Shown piece after piece: positions 39,133 to 48,734 of a DNA stretch of 64,000 bases. The position numbers and the translations under genes are program-made. The stretch is from NCBI RefSeq assembly GCF_039602135.1, contig NZ_CP125942.1, positions 2,108,001 to 2,172,000 on the forward strand. Direction: 5' to 3'. The DNA comes from Glutamicibacter sp. B1 (lineage in GTDB: Bacteria; Actinomycetota; Actinomycetes; Actinomycetales; Micrococcaceae). How positions within the stretch are numbered: position 1 is the stretch's first letter; each line of letters starts with the position of its first letter. A model generated the notes under the pieces. The model saw only the letters and a list, made by a program, of their open reading frames with translations, was not told where the DNA came from and did not search any database.

Positions 39133-41241
39133 CTAGACGTCGATCCGTTCGCGTTCCAAGTCATCTGCGCCATCAATGATGAATTTCTTACGTGGCGCAA
39201 CGTCAGATCCCATTAGCAAATCAAAGACTTCCTCAGCAGCCTGCGCATGGTCGATACCAACGCGACGCAACATGCGGTGACGCGGATCCATGGTCGTCTC
39301 GGCCAACTGATCAGCATCCATCTCGCCTAGACCCTTGTAACGTTGGATCGGCTCCTTGTACCGTCTCCCGTCTCTCTCCAGCTGAGCAAGTAGCTTGTTC
39401 ATCTCGGATTCTGAATAGGTGTAGACCACTTCATTTTGTTTTGAGCCAGGATTGATCACTTCAATACGATGCAACGGTGGCACGGCCGCATAGACCCTGC
39501 CATGTTCAATCATTGGCCGCATGTACCGGTAGAAGAGCGTGAGCAACAACGTACGGATGTGCGCACCATCCACGTCAGCATCGGTCATGAGAATAATTTT
39601 CCCGTATCGAGCTTGCTCAATATCAAAGCTTCGTCCCGAACCAGCACCAATCACCTGGATCATGGCTGCGCATTCGGCGTTGGAGAGCATATCCGAAATT
39701 GAAGCCTTTTGAACATTCAGGATCTTGCCTCGGATCGGCAACAACGCCTGGTACTCACTTGAACGCGCAAGGCGTGCCGTACCGAGCGCGCTGTCACCCT
39801 CGACGATGAAAAGCTCAGACTTTCCCACTTCTTTGCTACGGCAATCCAGCAATTTAGTCGGCAACGTCGAGGACTCCAACGCGGTCTTGCGACGCTGAGT
39901 TTCCTTGTGCATACGCGCAGAAACACGAGATTTCATCTCGTTGACGACCTTCTCCAACAAAGTGGAGGCCTCTGCCTTTTCGGCGCGTTTAGTTGAGCCC
40001 AAGCGCTCGTTGAGCGCCTTCTCGACCACCTTAGACACAATCTGACGCACCTGAGGGGTGCCCAAAATTTCTTTCGTCTGTCCTTCGAACTGCGGTTCAG
40101 CAAGACGCACAGTGAGCACTGCTGTCAAACCAGCGAGAACATCGTCCTTCTCAAGCTTGTCCTTCTGACCAAATTTGAGCTTGCGGGCGTTGGCCTCCAC
40201 ATTTTTACGGAAGGACTTAAGCAGGGCTTGTTCAAACCCGGCGCTGTGCGTGCCACCTTTGGGAGTGGCGATAATGTTGACGAAAGTTCGCAGGGAGGTG
40301 TCGTACCCAATCCCCCACCGCAAGGCCACATCCACTTCGCAGACTCGCTGGACATCTTCGATATGGCTACGACCGTTGTTGTCGATGACTGGAACTTTTT
40401 CGTGGAACGAGCCGCTTCCTTGAAAACGCCAAATATCAGTAACTGGTGAATCACTGCTGAGGTAGTCAACGAACTCGCTGATGCCGCCATCGTGCTGGAA
40501 GATCTCCTCATGTGGACCTTCAGCTCCAGGTGTACCCGGCAAGCCGCGTTCATCACGCAGGGTAATTCGCAGGCCAGGGACTAAAAATGAGGTTTGACGA
40601 GCGCGGTTCTGCAGATCTTCATAGGAAAACTTCGCATCTGGCGTGAAGATATGGTCATCGGCCCAATACCGGATACGTGTACCGGTGACTCCGCGTTTGG
40701 CCTTACCAATGATTTCTGGCGGAGTCGCCGATTCATGTGGAGTAAAGGTTGCGTCAGCCTTCTTGCGACCCTTGTCTGTAAATTTTCCGGGCTCCCCACG
40801 ACGAAATTGCATGCCGTAAGTCTTGCCACCACGATCAACTTCTACATCCAAACGCGCGGAAAGTGCGTTGACGACCGAAGCACCCACACCATGGAGTCCT
40901 CCAGAAGCGCTATATGATCCTCCGCCAAACTTACCGCCGGCGTGAAGTTTCGTGAACACGACTTCCAGTCCGCTCAGCCCCGTTTTAGGTTCAACATCCA
41001 CCGGAATACCGCGGCCATCGTCTTGAACCTCAACGGATCCATCGGCGTGTAGTACTACACCAATGGCTTGGCCAAAACCGCCCAGCGCTTCGTCAACGGA
41101 GTTGTCAATGATCTCCCAGAGGCAATGCATAAGACCCCGGGAGTCGGTGGATCCGATATACATACCGGGACGTTTGCGCACAGCCTCTAATCCTTCGAGG
41201 ACCGAGAGATGTCGAGCGTTGTAATTGTCGGATGAAGCCAC
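39133..41241 (-). CDS. parE: DNA topoisomerase IV subunit B-like (ParE)
   Basis: ATPase subunit of a type IIA topoisomerase, 702 residues. The GHKL ATP site shows IIDNSVDEALGG, DDGRGIPV and GGLHGVGASVVNALS. The Toprim domain has EGDSALGTARLARS and the metal triad DADVDGAHI, ending with RYKGLGEMDADQL. It partners the A subunit at 28625-31249, so the two genes are about 8 kb apart with cyd and blaI between them. GTG start at 41241. The name ParE over GyrB rests on its pairing with a ParC-like A subunit and on being away from the recF-gyrB-gyrA locus. Confidence 0.9.
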   Translation of the reverse strand: MASSDNYNARHLSVLEGLEAVRKRPGMYIGSTDSRGLMHCLWEIIDNSVDEALGGFGQAIGVVLHADGSVEVQDDGRGIPVDVEPKTGLSGLEVVFTKLHAGGKFGGGSYSASGGLHGVGASVVNALSARLDVEVDRGGKTYGMQFRRGEPGKFTDKGRKKADATFTPHESATPPEIIGKAKRGVTGTRIRYWADDHIFTPDAKFSYEDLQNRARQTSFLVPGLRITLRDERGLPGTPGAEGPHEEIFQHDGGISEFVDYLSSDSPVTDIWRFQGSGSFHEKVPVIDNNGRSHIEDVQRVCEVDVALRWGIGYDTSLRTFVNIIATPKGGTHSAGFEQALLKSFRKNVEANARKLKFGQKDKLEKDDVLAGLTAVLTVRLAEPQFEGQTKEILGTPQVRQIVSKVVEKALNERLGSTKRAEKAEASTLLEKVVNEMKSRVSARMHKETQRRKTALESSTLPTKLLDCRSKEVGKSELFIVEGDSALGTARLARSSEYQALLPIRGKILNVQKASISDMLSNAECAAMIQVIGAGSGRSFDIEQARYGKIILMTDADVDGAHIRTLLLTLFYRYMRPMIEHGRVYAAVPPLHRIEVINPGSKQNEVVYTYSESEMNKLLAQLERDGRRYKEPIQRYKGLGEMDADQLAETTMDPRHRMLRRVGIDHAQAAEEVFDLLMGSDVAPRKKFIIDGADDLERERIDV

Positions 41242-41462
41242 TGGGCCTTTGTCTCCTACCTACATAAGAAAGAACGTCGTGAGTCCTATTCTAATCGTTA
41301 ATGTGTTCGAATATTGGCTATTGTCCACCGGCAGCGTGCGGTACAGATAGCTATGACCTTATCCACATCTACTACGCGGTGAGCGAAAGACACCCCTTTT
41401 CGGGATAAAGTCAGAGCCCGAACTGGTTGTATAGAGTAACCATCAACTTTAGGAGGCTGGCA

Positions 41463-41687
41463 ATGACTACTACGACCGCTAGTCGTGAACTGAACGCCCT
41501 CGACCGGTGCGACCGTTGCGGTGCACAGGCCTACGTGCGAGCCGTGCTGGCTTCAACCGGCGGTGAACTGCTGTTCTGCGCTCACCACGCCCGCGACGTG
41601 GAACCTAAACTGCGCCCTCAGTCTTCAGTTTGGCAGGACGAATCTTCGCGACTCTACGAAAAGCCGAAGGTCGACGTTAACGACTAA
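41463..41687 (+). CDS. DUF7455 small zinc-ribbon protein
   Basis: A 74-residue actinobacterial protein with LDRCDRCGAQAYVRAVL and FCAHHARDVEPKL, where CxxC and CxxH could bind one zinc. AGGAGG lies six bases ahead of the ATG at 41463, a near-perfect site; the longer frame from 41427 is unlikely. Function unknown. It is conserved next to sigA in this group and converges on it. The strong ribosome site and two nearby terminators suggest a well-expressed gene. Confidence 0.85.
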   Translation: MTTTTASRELNALDRCDRCGAQAYVRAVLASTGGELLFCAHHARDVEPKLRPQSSVWQDESSRLYEKPKVDVND

Positions 41688-41707
41688 CCTCGTTACTGAC
41701 TGAATAT

Positions 41708-41745
41708 ACCGGTGGCTCAACGATCGTTGGGCCACCGGTTTTTTA
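41708..41745 (+). terminator. DUF7455 terminator
   Basis: 15-bp stem (41708-41722 and 41725-41739, one T-G pair), very short loop, then TTTTTT. Confidence 0.9.
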
Positions 41746-41756
41746 TGTTTTCAGAC

Positions 41757-41797
41757 AAAAAATATGGCCAGCAGAACTTTTTGTTCTGCTGGCCATA
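41757..41797 (-). terminator. sigA terminator
   Basis: Perfect 15-bp stem (41763-41777 and 41783-41797) with TTTTT loop; on the minus strand a run of T follows. Confidence 0.9.
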
Positions 41798-41809
41798 AGT
41801 TCTACTGAC

Positions 41810-43012
41810 TTAGTCGAGGTAGTCCCGAAGAACCTGGGAGCGCGAAGGGTGACGCAGCTTCGACATCGTCTTAGACTCGATCTGGCGGATACGCTCGCGC
41901 GTCACGCCATAGACCTTTCCGATTTCGTCTAAAGTCTTAGGCTGACCATCGGTCAAACCAAAACGCATTGCTACAACGCCCGCTTCACGCTCTGAGAGAG
42001 TATCCAGCACAGAGTGCAGCTGCTCCTGCAACAGAGTGAACGACACGGCGTCGGCTGGAACGACTGCCTCAGAGTCTTCGATGAGGTCACCGAATTCCGA
42101 GTCGCCGTCTTCGCCCAGTGGGGTGTGCAAGGAAATCGGTTCACGACCGTATTTCTGAACTTCTACGACCTTTTCAGGGGTCATGTCCAGTTCCTTTGCC
42201 AACTCTTCTGGAGTTGGTTCACGGCCAAGATCCTGCAACATCTGGCGCTGAACGCGGGCCAGTTTGTTGATGACTTCAACCATATGCACAGGGATACGGA
42301 TGGTACGAGCCTGGTCAGCCATTGCGCGAGTAATCGCCTGACGAATCCACCACGTTGCGTACGTGGAGAACTTAAAGCCCTTGGTGTAGTCAAACTTTTC
42401 AACGGCACGGATCAAACCCAAGTTGCCTTCCTGGATCAGGTCCAAGAAGAGCATGCCACGACCGGTGTAGCGCTTAGCTAGGGACACAACCAAACGAAGG
42501 TTTGCTTCGAGCAGGTGGTTCTTAGCGATCTTGCCGTCGTGAATAATCTGCTCGTAATCCCAACGCAAACGCTGGTCCATCGAGCCGTCGTCTTTCTCCA
42601 GCTTGTCTGCTGCAAACAGACCAGCTTCGATACGCAACGCTAGGTCGACTTCCTGCTCAGCATTCAGCAGGGCAACCTTACCGATCTGCTTCAGGTAATC
42701 CTTGACTGGGTCGGCGGTTGCGCCGGCAACCATGACCTGCTGCTGCGGGGCATCGTCATCACCGGTGGACAGGGTAAAGCCTTTGGAGTCGTCCTCAGGC
42801 TTAGAATCGGCACCATTCTCGGGACCCTCTTCGCCTTCGGCCACCGCTTCGGTTGATTCGTCCTGCGCTGCATTATCTGCAGCTACCTTTTTGGTCCGAG
42901 GCTTGGCCTTGGTAGCACGCTTTTTCGCCACAGAATTTTCTGCAGTTGCCTCGGTCTCGTCGACCTCAACTTCAGTTGCTTGACGATTAGCGTTCGTCTC
43001 AGAAGATGACAC
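41810..43012 (-). CDS. sigA: Primary sigma factor SigA (RpoD)
   Basis: Housekeeping sigma-70 factor, 400 residues. The first ~95 residues are charged low complexity with Lys/Ala- and acidic-rich parts. Region 1.2 begins at [16 protein letters not shown]; region 2 has [14 protein letters not shown] and [16 protein letters not shown]; region 4 ends in [23 protein letters not shown] start at 43012 with AAAGG about eight bases upstream. It has its own terminator. The upstream 255 bases carry a TTGACA (43071-43076) and a TACAAT (43122-43127) on the minus strand, but no properly spaced pair. Confidence 0.97.
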   Translation of the reverse strand: MSSSETNANRQATEVEVDETEATAENSVAKKRATKAKPRTKKVAADNAAQDESTEAVAEGEEGPENGADSKPEDDSKGFTLSTGDDDAPQQQVMVAGATADPVKDYLKQIGKVALLNAEQEVDLALRIEAGLFAADKLEKDDGSMDQRLRWDYEQIIHDGKIAKNHLLEANLRLVVSLAKRYTGRGMLFLDLIQEGNLGLIRAVEKFDYTKGFKFSTYATWWIRQAITRAMADQARTIRIPVHMVEVINKLARVQRQMLQDLGREPTPEELAKELDMTPEKVVEVQKYGREPISLHTPLGEDGDSEFGDLIEDSEAVVPADAVSFTLLQEQLHSVLDTLSEREAGVVAMRFGLTDGQPKTLDEIGKVYGVTRERIRQIESKTMSKLRHPSRSQVLRDYLD

Positions 43013-43267
43013 GAATAACCTTTCTAACGATGCGTTCCGGATGCACCTGCCGGTAACACCACTATGACCCTGTCAAGTCCGATGACGTCTAATCAATGAC
43101 TAAACGCCGCAGGGCTGGCACATTGTAATCAACGCTTCAAGCCCGCCTTATGTTCCCAAAATCCGTAGATTTCAGGCAAAGGCAATTCGAACCTAACCGG
43201 GTCTGTTATCTCATTATCCACGAATTACCACCAAGACACCACTTGAGACACTCTCCCCATCGACCTT

Positions 43268-44371
43268 TCAGGAAAAGTTTGCGCGCCATGCACGTAGCTG
43301 ATCGGTAGCCCAAGCAGGCATTACCCCGTGTTCCATGAGCCGTTGCAGAAGCCCCGCTAGTTCATATTCTGCGTTCTCCTTCACTGCTTGTTCCAGGAGG
43401 ACCAATGCCATTGAGCCCCGACCCCTCGCCCATTCAACCCACGCTAATAAGCAAAGTAACGCTTGTCTTGGCTCTCCTTGAGCAACCCCTAAAAGATCAC
43501 GGGATATCGCCCACAATCGATCTATACGTTCCCAGTCTGGCGCGTACCAGCCACGCCCCAACAAGTAATCCGCCAACGGAGCGATCGCACCCTCTCGTTC
43601 ATCGATAGAGATTCCAAAGAGGACATCTAGCGCGCTTTCCAATCCCTCGCCCGCCAAAAAAGGCAGCAAGTCCCGCACAAGCTTTGTGTCCAATGAAGCA
43701 ACGTGAATTGAAGCTCGCGCGGGATCTGCATGAAGTTTTGCCGTTGCTTCGGTGAAGGGCAAAGACAGCGATTCATGCCATGCCTCCAGCGACAACATGA
43801 TGTTGGTTTCCTGCGTGCTGGCCACTTGTTGTATTTCCTGGGCGTTCGACCATTTTGGTATCCCGGTGCCATCCCACGGTTTCTCCAGCGGGGCTGATCC
43901 TGCCAACACCATGGACAGGTTCGTCTCATTCGTATCGAGAGCAGGAACAATCTGAAGAACCGGATCTTCTGCGCTGTCATAGTCCCAGATTCTCGAAAAC
44001 TGCCGACACCACGCATGCCGCAATCCAATTGTTTGACGCGCCAATGCGACTTCAAGCTCAGAAATGAGGTTCGCGAAGGGCACACGGTTATCCTCATTCG
44101 CATCGTCTGGGGCGTAGACCACCACAGCAATGTCCTTGATATTGGGAATCCGTTGCAGCAAGCGAGTTACCTGAGTGATCCACATTTTTAGATCAGATAG
44201 GTTCTCTGTTGGTGGAAGGTCTACCCTGAGCGTTGCTTCGAGCCGATCATCGTCGACGAGTAGCAACACAACAGAATTCTTTGGATGAAATCCCAGGGCA
44301 TGTGGAACATAGGCCAAGATGTCCCGGTAGCTGGACAGTGAAATTGGATGGCGTTCTGGAGTAGTTGTCAT
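43268..44371 (-). CDS. DUF4192 family protein
   Basis: Actinobacterial protein of 367 residues, function unknown. The N-terminal region is typical: ISLSSYRDILAYVPHALGF, then NSVVLLLVDDDRL. The remainder is alpha/beta (IKDIAVVVYAPDD) with a helical C-terminus rich in Ala/Leu (RQALLCLLAWVEWARGRG). Cytosolic by appearance. It lies upstream of sigA on the same strand with a 255-base gap, so it is probably transcribed separately. Confidence 0.88.
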   Translation of the reverse strand: MTTTPERHPISLSSYRDILAYVPHALGFHPKNSVVLLLVDDDRLEATLRVDLPPTENLSDLKMWITQVTRLLQRIPNIKDIAVVVYAPDDANEDNRVPFANLISELEVALARQTIGLRHAWCRQFSRIWDYDSAEDPVLQIVPALDTNETNLSMVLAGSAPLEKPWDGTGIPKWSNAQEIQQVASTQETNIMLSLEAWHESLSLPFTEATAKLHADPARASIHVASLDTKLVRDLLPFLAGEGLESALDVLFGISIDEREGAIAPLADYLLGRGWYAPDWERIDRLWAISRDLLGVAQGEPRQALLCLLAWVEWARGRGSMALVLLEQAVKENAEYELAGLLQRLMEHGVMPAWATDQLRAWRANFS

Positions 44372-44454
44372 GCACCCACGGTGCTAGAAATTGAATCTTA
44401 CAACTCAACTACCTCAACCAATTGTGGAGAACCGCAGCACCCCAGTGACTGGTC

Positions 44455-45717
44455 CTATTGCTCCGCCAAAAAACGTCGTGCTTTGCGACGTTCAATCAAC
44501 ATGAAAGTAATGCCCACAGCAGCCATGACAAATTGGAATGACAACGCGATGCGGAATGATCCGAGGTTGTATAGCTCTCCGGTGGAACCGTCAGCTTTGT
44601 TCAGCATGTCCAGGATGAATCCGATGACATAAATGGTGATGAACGCACCAACAAAACCGCCGGTGTTTACTAACCCTGTTGCCGTCCCCAATACTCGTGG
44701 TGAGTTAAAGGTTCGCGCGAAATCGAATCCGATGACTGAAGCAGGTCCACCTGCTGCAACGGTAATCATCAAGACGATTAGTACCCACAGTGGAGCTTGT
44801 CCCGGCCACAGCAAAACTACGGCCCAGAGCGCCAGCATTAAACCGATGACGCCTAACGCGTAGTTTGAGCGGTGTTCTGCGTGGCGTGCGGTGAGGGCAC
44901 CGAGCATGGGCCCAACAACAACTGCGACAACAACGAAGATCGACATCAATCCTGAAGCCAGCGAGCTGTCCAGTCTCTGTCCTTCAACGAGAAATGGGTA
45001 GCCCCAGGTCATCATGAAGGTGTTGATCATAAATGCAGTGGTGAAGTGCGTCCAGAAACCTAGCCGGGTGCCAGGTTGTTTGAGCGCTTGAACAATACGT
45101 GAGTCTGAAGAGTGCGTTCCTTGTCCCGGGCCGGTCCAGCTGTCGCCATTACGGACAAAGGCGATGGTGGTGATGAAGGTGGCGAAGGCGAATCCGGACA
45201 TGGCCGAGAAAGCTGGGGACCACCCGACGTTGAGCAACATCATGTGAAAAGGGAATATACTGATGAGTTGGCCTAGTTGGCCAAACGTTCCGGTGAGCTG
45301 AGTGAGGACCGGAATTCTTGATCCGGAAAACCACAGTGGCAAGAGTTTGAGCACAGATACGAATACCATCGCATCACCCATGCCAACCATGACACGGCCA
45401 ATCAACCCCATGGGAACGTTCACCGAGATGGCGAGGAAGGCCTGACCGGCGGCCATCAAGAAAGCGCCACAGGTGATTAAGATCCGGGGACCGAACTTAT
45501 CGAGGAGCAATCCGACCGGCACTTGCGCACCAGCATAGACTATGAGCTGGACGACGGAGAACGTCGCAAGGATTTGAGCACTGGCATGAAAACGTTCTGT
45601 CGCTTCAATACCAGCCACACCAAAACTAGTGCGCTGCGATATTGCGGATATATAGGCCAGAATTGCGAAGCCGTAAACCAACCACGCCTTGCCAGAATTT
45701 AGATGCGGTTGACTCAC
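44455..45717 (-). CDS. MFS transporter
   Basis: Major facilitator superfamily carrier of 420 residues with about 12 transmembrane helices. The loop 2-3 motif is GLLLDKFGPRIL, the usual G.L.D..G.R. signature, and GRVMVGMGDAMVF is motif C-like in helix 4-5. Substrate unknown. Its GTG start overlaps the stop of the PAC2 gene by one base (TAGTG), so the two are translated together. A drug or nitrate role is not supported by any specific residue I can see. Confidence 0.88.
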   Translation of the reverse strand: MSQPHLNSGKAWLVYGFAILAYISAISQRTSFGVAGIEATERFHASAQILATFSVVQLIVYAGAQVPVGLLLDKFGPRILITCGAFLMAAGQAFLAISVNVPMGLIGRVMVGMGDAMVFVSVLKLLPLWFSGSRIPVLTQLTGTFGQLGQLISIFPFHMMLLNVGWSPAFSAMSGFAFATFITTIAFVRNGDSWTGPGQGTHSSDSRIVQALKQPGTRLGFWTHFTTAFMINTFMMTWGYPFLVEGQRLDSSLASGLMSIFVVVAVVVGPMLGALTARHAEHRSNYALGVIGLMLALWAVVLLWPGQAPLWVLIVLMITVAAGGPASVIGFDFARTFNSPRVLGTATGLVNTGGFVGAFITIYVIGFILDMLNKADGSTGELYNLGSFRIALSFQFVMAAVGITFMLIERRKARRFLAEQ

Positions 45718-46676
45718 TAGTCTTGATCACCTGATGACGTATCGTCTTGTCCGTTCCTTAGCCAATCATCAGTATTTTCGATGGCGGCCAAGAAGTCTTC
45801 AGCACTTGCGCCCAATTCTTCGGCGTTTGGCATTTGTTTGTCTTCATCGAGCAATAGCGAACGTGGCTCATGTTCTTGAACATGCGCATCAAAACGTTCT
45901 TCAAATCCGTCAACCATCTGCCGAACGTCGTTATTAGCTTCCAGCTGTTCGGCCAATTGTTGCTCAACCAGACGCGCAGCTTCGCGCAATTTATCCGTTG
46001 GCAGTGCAAGTTTCAGGGCAGCACCGACATACTCCAAGGTGGCCACAGCCACTGCCGGGTATTCCGATTCTGCCAGATAATGCGGGGTGTGTAAGGAGTA
46101 GCCGACGATGTCACGCTCCACCTCAGCCATGCGGATTTCCAGCAATGAAGTAATGCCCGCAGGGGACTCTACGGTGGGGCTCCAGGTGGAGATGTTCTCG
46201 ATGAGATCCTTACGATTTCCGTGAGCGGTCACGCCAACTGGCCTGGTGTGCGGAACCGGCATTGGCAAGGAAGCCGTACCAACAACAAGCGAAACGTTAA
46301 AAGCCTCAATAAAGCTCAAGATTTCGGAGATGAAGCGCTCCCACTTGAGGTCTGGTTCAACCCCGGTGAGGAACCAGAAATTGCGGTCCATTTCGTCGGT
46401 CATCAAATAGATTTCGATGCGCGGTGCTTGATAACCGGCGAAGTGATCCCCAAGAAAAGTCAGTCGAGGTCGCTGCGAGGTGTAGGCAACCAGTTCGTCA
46501 GCGTCAAAGGTCGCAAAGAGTTTGGACTCAAGACGTCCAAAAAGTTCGTTGGTCACTTGGGAGTGGGTATGCCCCGCGTCGCTCATGGACTTGAGCAAGA
46601 CATACATTCCAAGGCCTTGAAAGCGTGGATCATCCAAGTTCTCTGCGACCATCGTCATCAGCGATTCCTTGGACAT
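45717..46676 (-). CDS. PAC2-family protein
   Basis: Protein of about 319 residues in the PAC2 (proteasome assembly chaperone 2-like) family found across actinobacteria. The core strands include VAYTSQRPRLTFLGDHF, VVGTASLPMPVPHTRP and VERDIVGYSLHTPHYL. The C-terminal 70 residues are acidic and helical. The start is the ATG at 46676 with GAGGAG very close upstream; an in-frame TTG at 46691 is less likely. It is coupled to the MFS gene downstream and diverges from pepA. The actual role in actinobacteria is unknown; a proteasome link is family inference only. Confidence 0.86.
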   Translation of the reverse strand: MSKESLMTMVAENLDDPRFQGLGMYVLLKSMSDAGHTHSQVTNELFGRLESKLFATFDADELVAYTSQRPRLTFLGDHFAGYQAPRIEIYLMTDEMDRNFWFLTGVEPDLKWERFISEILSFIEAFNVSLVVGTASLPMPVPHTRPVGVTAHGNRKDLIENISTWSPTVESPAGITSLLEIRMAEVERDIVGYSLHTPHYLAESEYPAVAVATLEYVGAALKLALPTDKLREAARLVEQQLAEQLEANNDVRQMVDGFEERFDAHVQEHEPRSLLLDEDKQMPNAEELGASAEDFLAAIENTDDWLRNGQDDTSSGDQD

Positions 46677-46935
46677 TTTCTCCTCATTCAATTCCGAATA
46701 CTCTCAAACCAGGTCCTGCGCCCGTAGACGCTACTTGTCACCCTACATTCTGGCTGACAGTCAATACTATCGCTTATGCACTTACGCTTGCTGTGAAGTG
46801 ACGCACGATGAACTGATTCCTCGGATACCATCGGAGTTATAAAGATGTATTGCCTCTGAGCATGCATTACCTTCCGGATTACCATTCCGGAGTTCTAGAC
46901 CTTGGACCCTACAAAGGCACAGAAGGAATGATTTT

Positions 46936-48447
46936 GTGATCAACTCAAGTGATCTCACTTTGAGCGCCATTGGCACCGACATCAAACGCAAGAGCGCAGA
47001 CACCTTGATATTGGGTGTGTTGAAGAATGATGGAAAAGCAACCATCGTCGCTTCCCCCTTTACTCCGGAAACGACTTCATCTCTAGAGCAGTCGCTGACC
47101 GCTCTTGGCGTGTCGGGTAAAGCCGACGAAGTGACTTTGCTTCCCGGCGTCGAGGCTTCGAAGGCTAAGGTCTTGCTCTTCATCGGCTTGGGTGTTGCAG
47201 AATTGGCTGACCTGACCGATGAACTGTTGCGTCGCGCTGCCGGTTCAGCAGCTCGACAGCTATCCAACGCTAAAACCGCGATCTTCGCCCTGCCTTCGGA
47301 TAGTGTCGAGCAAGTGGCGGCTATCGCTGAAGGTATCGCCCTCGGTAGCTACCGTTACGAAAATCAGCGGTCGAAGAAGAGCGAGAAGCCGGTACTCGCC
47401 GATGCACAAATCGCCACCGCAGTCGCAACTTCAAAGGATCTGCCGGCAGTGCTCAAGCGTGCTGCGGTCCTGGGTCGTGCCGTACGTGGAACCCGCGATC
47501 TGATCAACACCCCAGCAAACCTGCTCTACCCAGAATCTTTCGCAACCGCAGTCAAGGACTACTCCAAGTCATTGCCGCTCAAGGTCACGGTCTTCGACGA
47601 GAAGCGTCTGGCTAAGGACGGCTTTGGCGGTTTGCTTGGCGTCGGTGGTGGTTCAGTACGTCAGCCTCGAATGGTTAAGGTCGAGTACTCCCCTGCCAAG
47701 GCAACCAAGCATATTGCACTCATCGGTAAGGGCATCACCTTTGATACCGGTGGTACCTCTTTGAAGCCTGCCGCTGGTATGCACGCCATGAAATCGGACA
47801 TGTCTGGCGCTGCCGCGGTATTCCAGAGCATCGCAGCCGTCGCAGAGTTGGGCCTGAACGTCAAGGTCACCGCATGGCTATGCCTGGCAGAAAACATGCC
47901 AGGCGGCGCGTCCACCCGTCCGGGTGACGTACTGACGATGTTCGGTGGTAAGACTGTTGAGGTCTTGAACACCGATGCCGAGGGCCGCTTGGTTATGGCT
48001 GATGGTTTGGCCGCAGCAAGCTTGGAAAAGCCAGACGTCATGATCGATATTGCTACCCTGACTGGCGCACAGATGCTTGCTTTGGGTCTACGCACTGCCG
48101 GCATCATGGGCAACGAGCAGGTACGTGATGATCTGGTTGCAGTATCAGACAAGGTCGGCGAATTGGCTTGGGCCATGCCGCTTCCGGAAGAACTGCGTCC
48201 AAGCATTGAGTCGCAGGTTGCAGACCTCGCCAACATTGGTGAGCGCATGGGTGGCATGATGACCGCGGCAGTCTTCTTGGAAGAATTTGTTGGCGAGGTC
48301 GACGGCAAGAAGATCCCTTGGGCACATATCGACTTCGCTGGACCAGCGTTCAACGAAGGCAGTGCCTGGGGCTACACCCCGAAGAACGGTACTGGTTCGC
48401 AGGTTCGCACGCTTGTAGCGTACGCAGAACAGCTGGCCGCAAACTAA
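46936..48447 (+). CDS. pepA: Leucyl aminopeptidase
   Basis: Cytosolic M17 aminopeptidase, 503 residues, that removes N-terminal amino acids using two metal ions. The C-terminal catalytic domain shows GKGITFDTGG, MKSDMSGAAAV and the signature NTDAEGRLVMADGL, giving the metal and active-site Lys/Asp/Glu/Arg. The N-terminal 170 residues form the less conserved macro-like domain. GTG start with AAGGA about ten bases upstream; a TTATAAAGAT sequence near 46835-46845 may be the -10. It precedes lpdA in the same direction with a 287-base gap. Confidence 0.95.
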   Translation: MINSSDLTLSAIGTDIKRKSADTLILGVLKNDGKATIVASPFTPETTSSLEQSLTALGVSGKADEVTLLPGVEASKAKVLLFIGLGVAELADLTDELLRRAAGSAARQLSNAKTAIFALPSDSVEQVAAIAEGIALGSYRYENQRSKKSEKPVLADAQIATAVATSKDLPAVLKRAAVLGRAVRGTRDLINTPANLLYPESFATAVKDYSKSLPLKVTVFDEKRLAKDGFGGLLGVGGGSVRQPRMVKVEYSPAKATKHIALIGKGITFDTGGTSLKPAAGMHAMKSDMSGAAAVFQSIAAVAELGLNVKVTAWLCLAENMPGGASTRPGDVLTMFGGKTVEVLNTDAEGRLVMADGLAAASLEKPDVMIDIATLTGAQMLALGLRTAGIMGNEQVRDDLVAVSDKVGELAWAMPLPEELRPSIESQVADLANIGERMGGMMTAAVFLEEFVGEVDGKKIPWAHIDFAGPAFNEGSAWGYTPKNGTGSQVRTLVAYAEQLAAN

Positions 48448-48497
48448 TGACCGCATAACTGCCCACGATATTCGGGCAGAATTGCAAGAATCCCGCA

Positions 48498-48534
48498 TCC
48501 CGGCATCATCGTGTCATAGCGCTTGATGCCGGGA
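48498..48534 (+). terminator. Possible pepA terminator
   Basis: 11-bp perfect stem (48498-48508 and 48524-48534) with a 15-base loop, 50 bases after pepA, without a T tract. Confidence 0.45.
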
Positions 48535-48734
48535 ACGGACTAAAAATAAGAGACATGCCTGACTTTTACGCCCGCGAAGGTGACTCTAGCCGGTTCGCGG
48601 TACTAAGGTAAGTTTTGAAACATCACCGCGGATCAATGGTGCGCGCCCACTAGCGTCACGCTCCCAAAGATCTGCGACCGATCCCCTGGTCGGCCAAAGC
48701 CGGCCACACTTAGCGAATACGAGGGAGCGTTCAC

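Noticed and set aside
41242..41462. SOS (LexA) box in the parE/DUF7455 gap
   Set aside because: Only a half-site resembling GTTCGAA near 41303 is seen, without the inverted partner at proper spacing.
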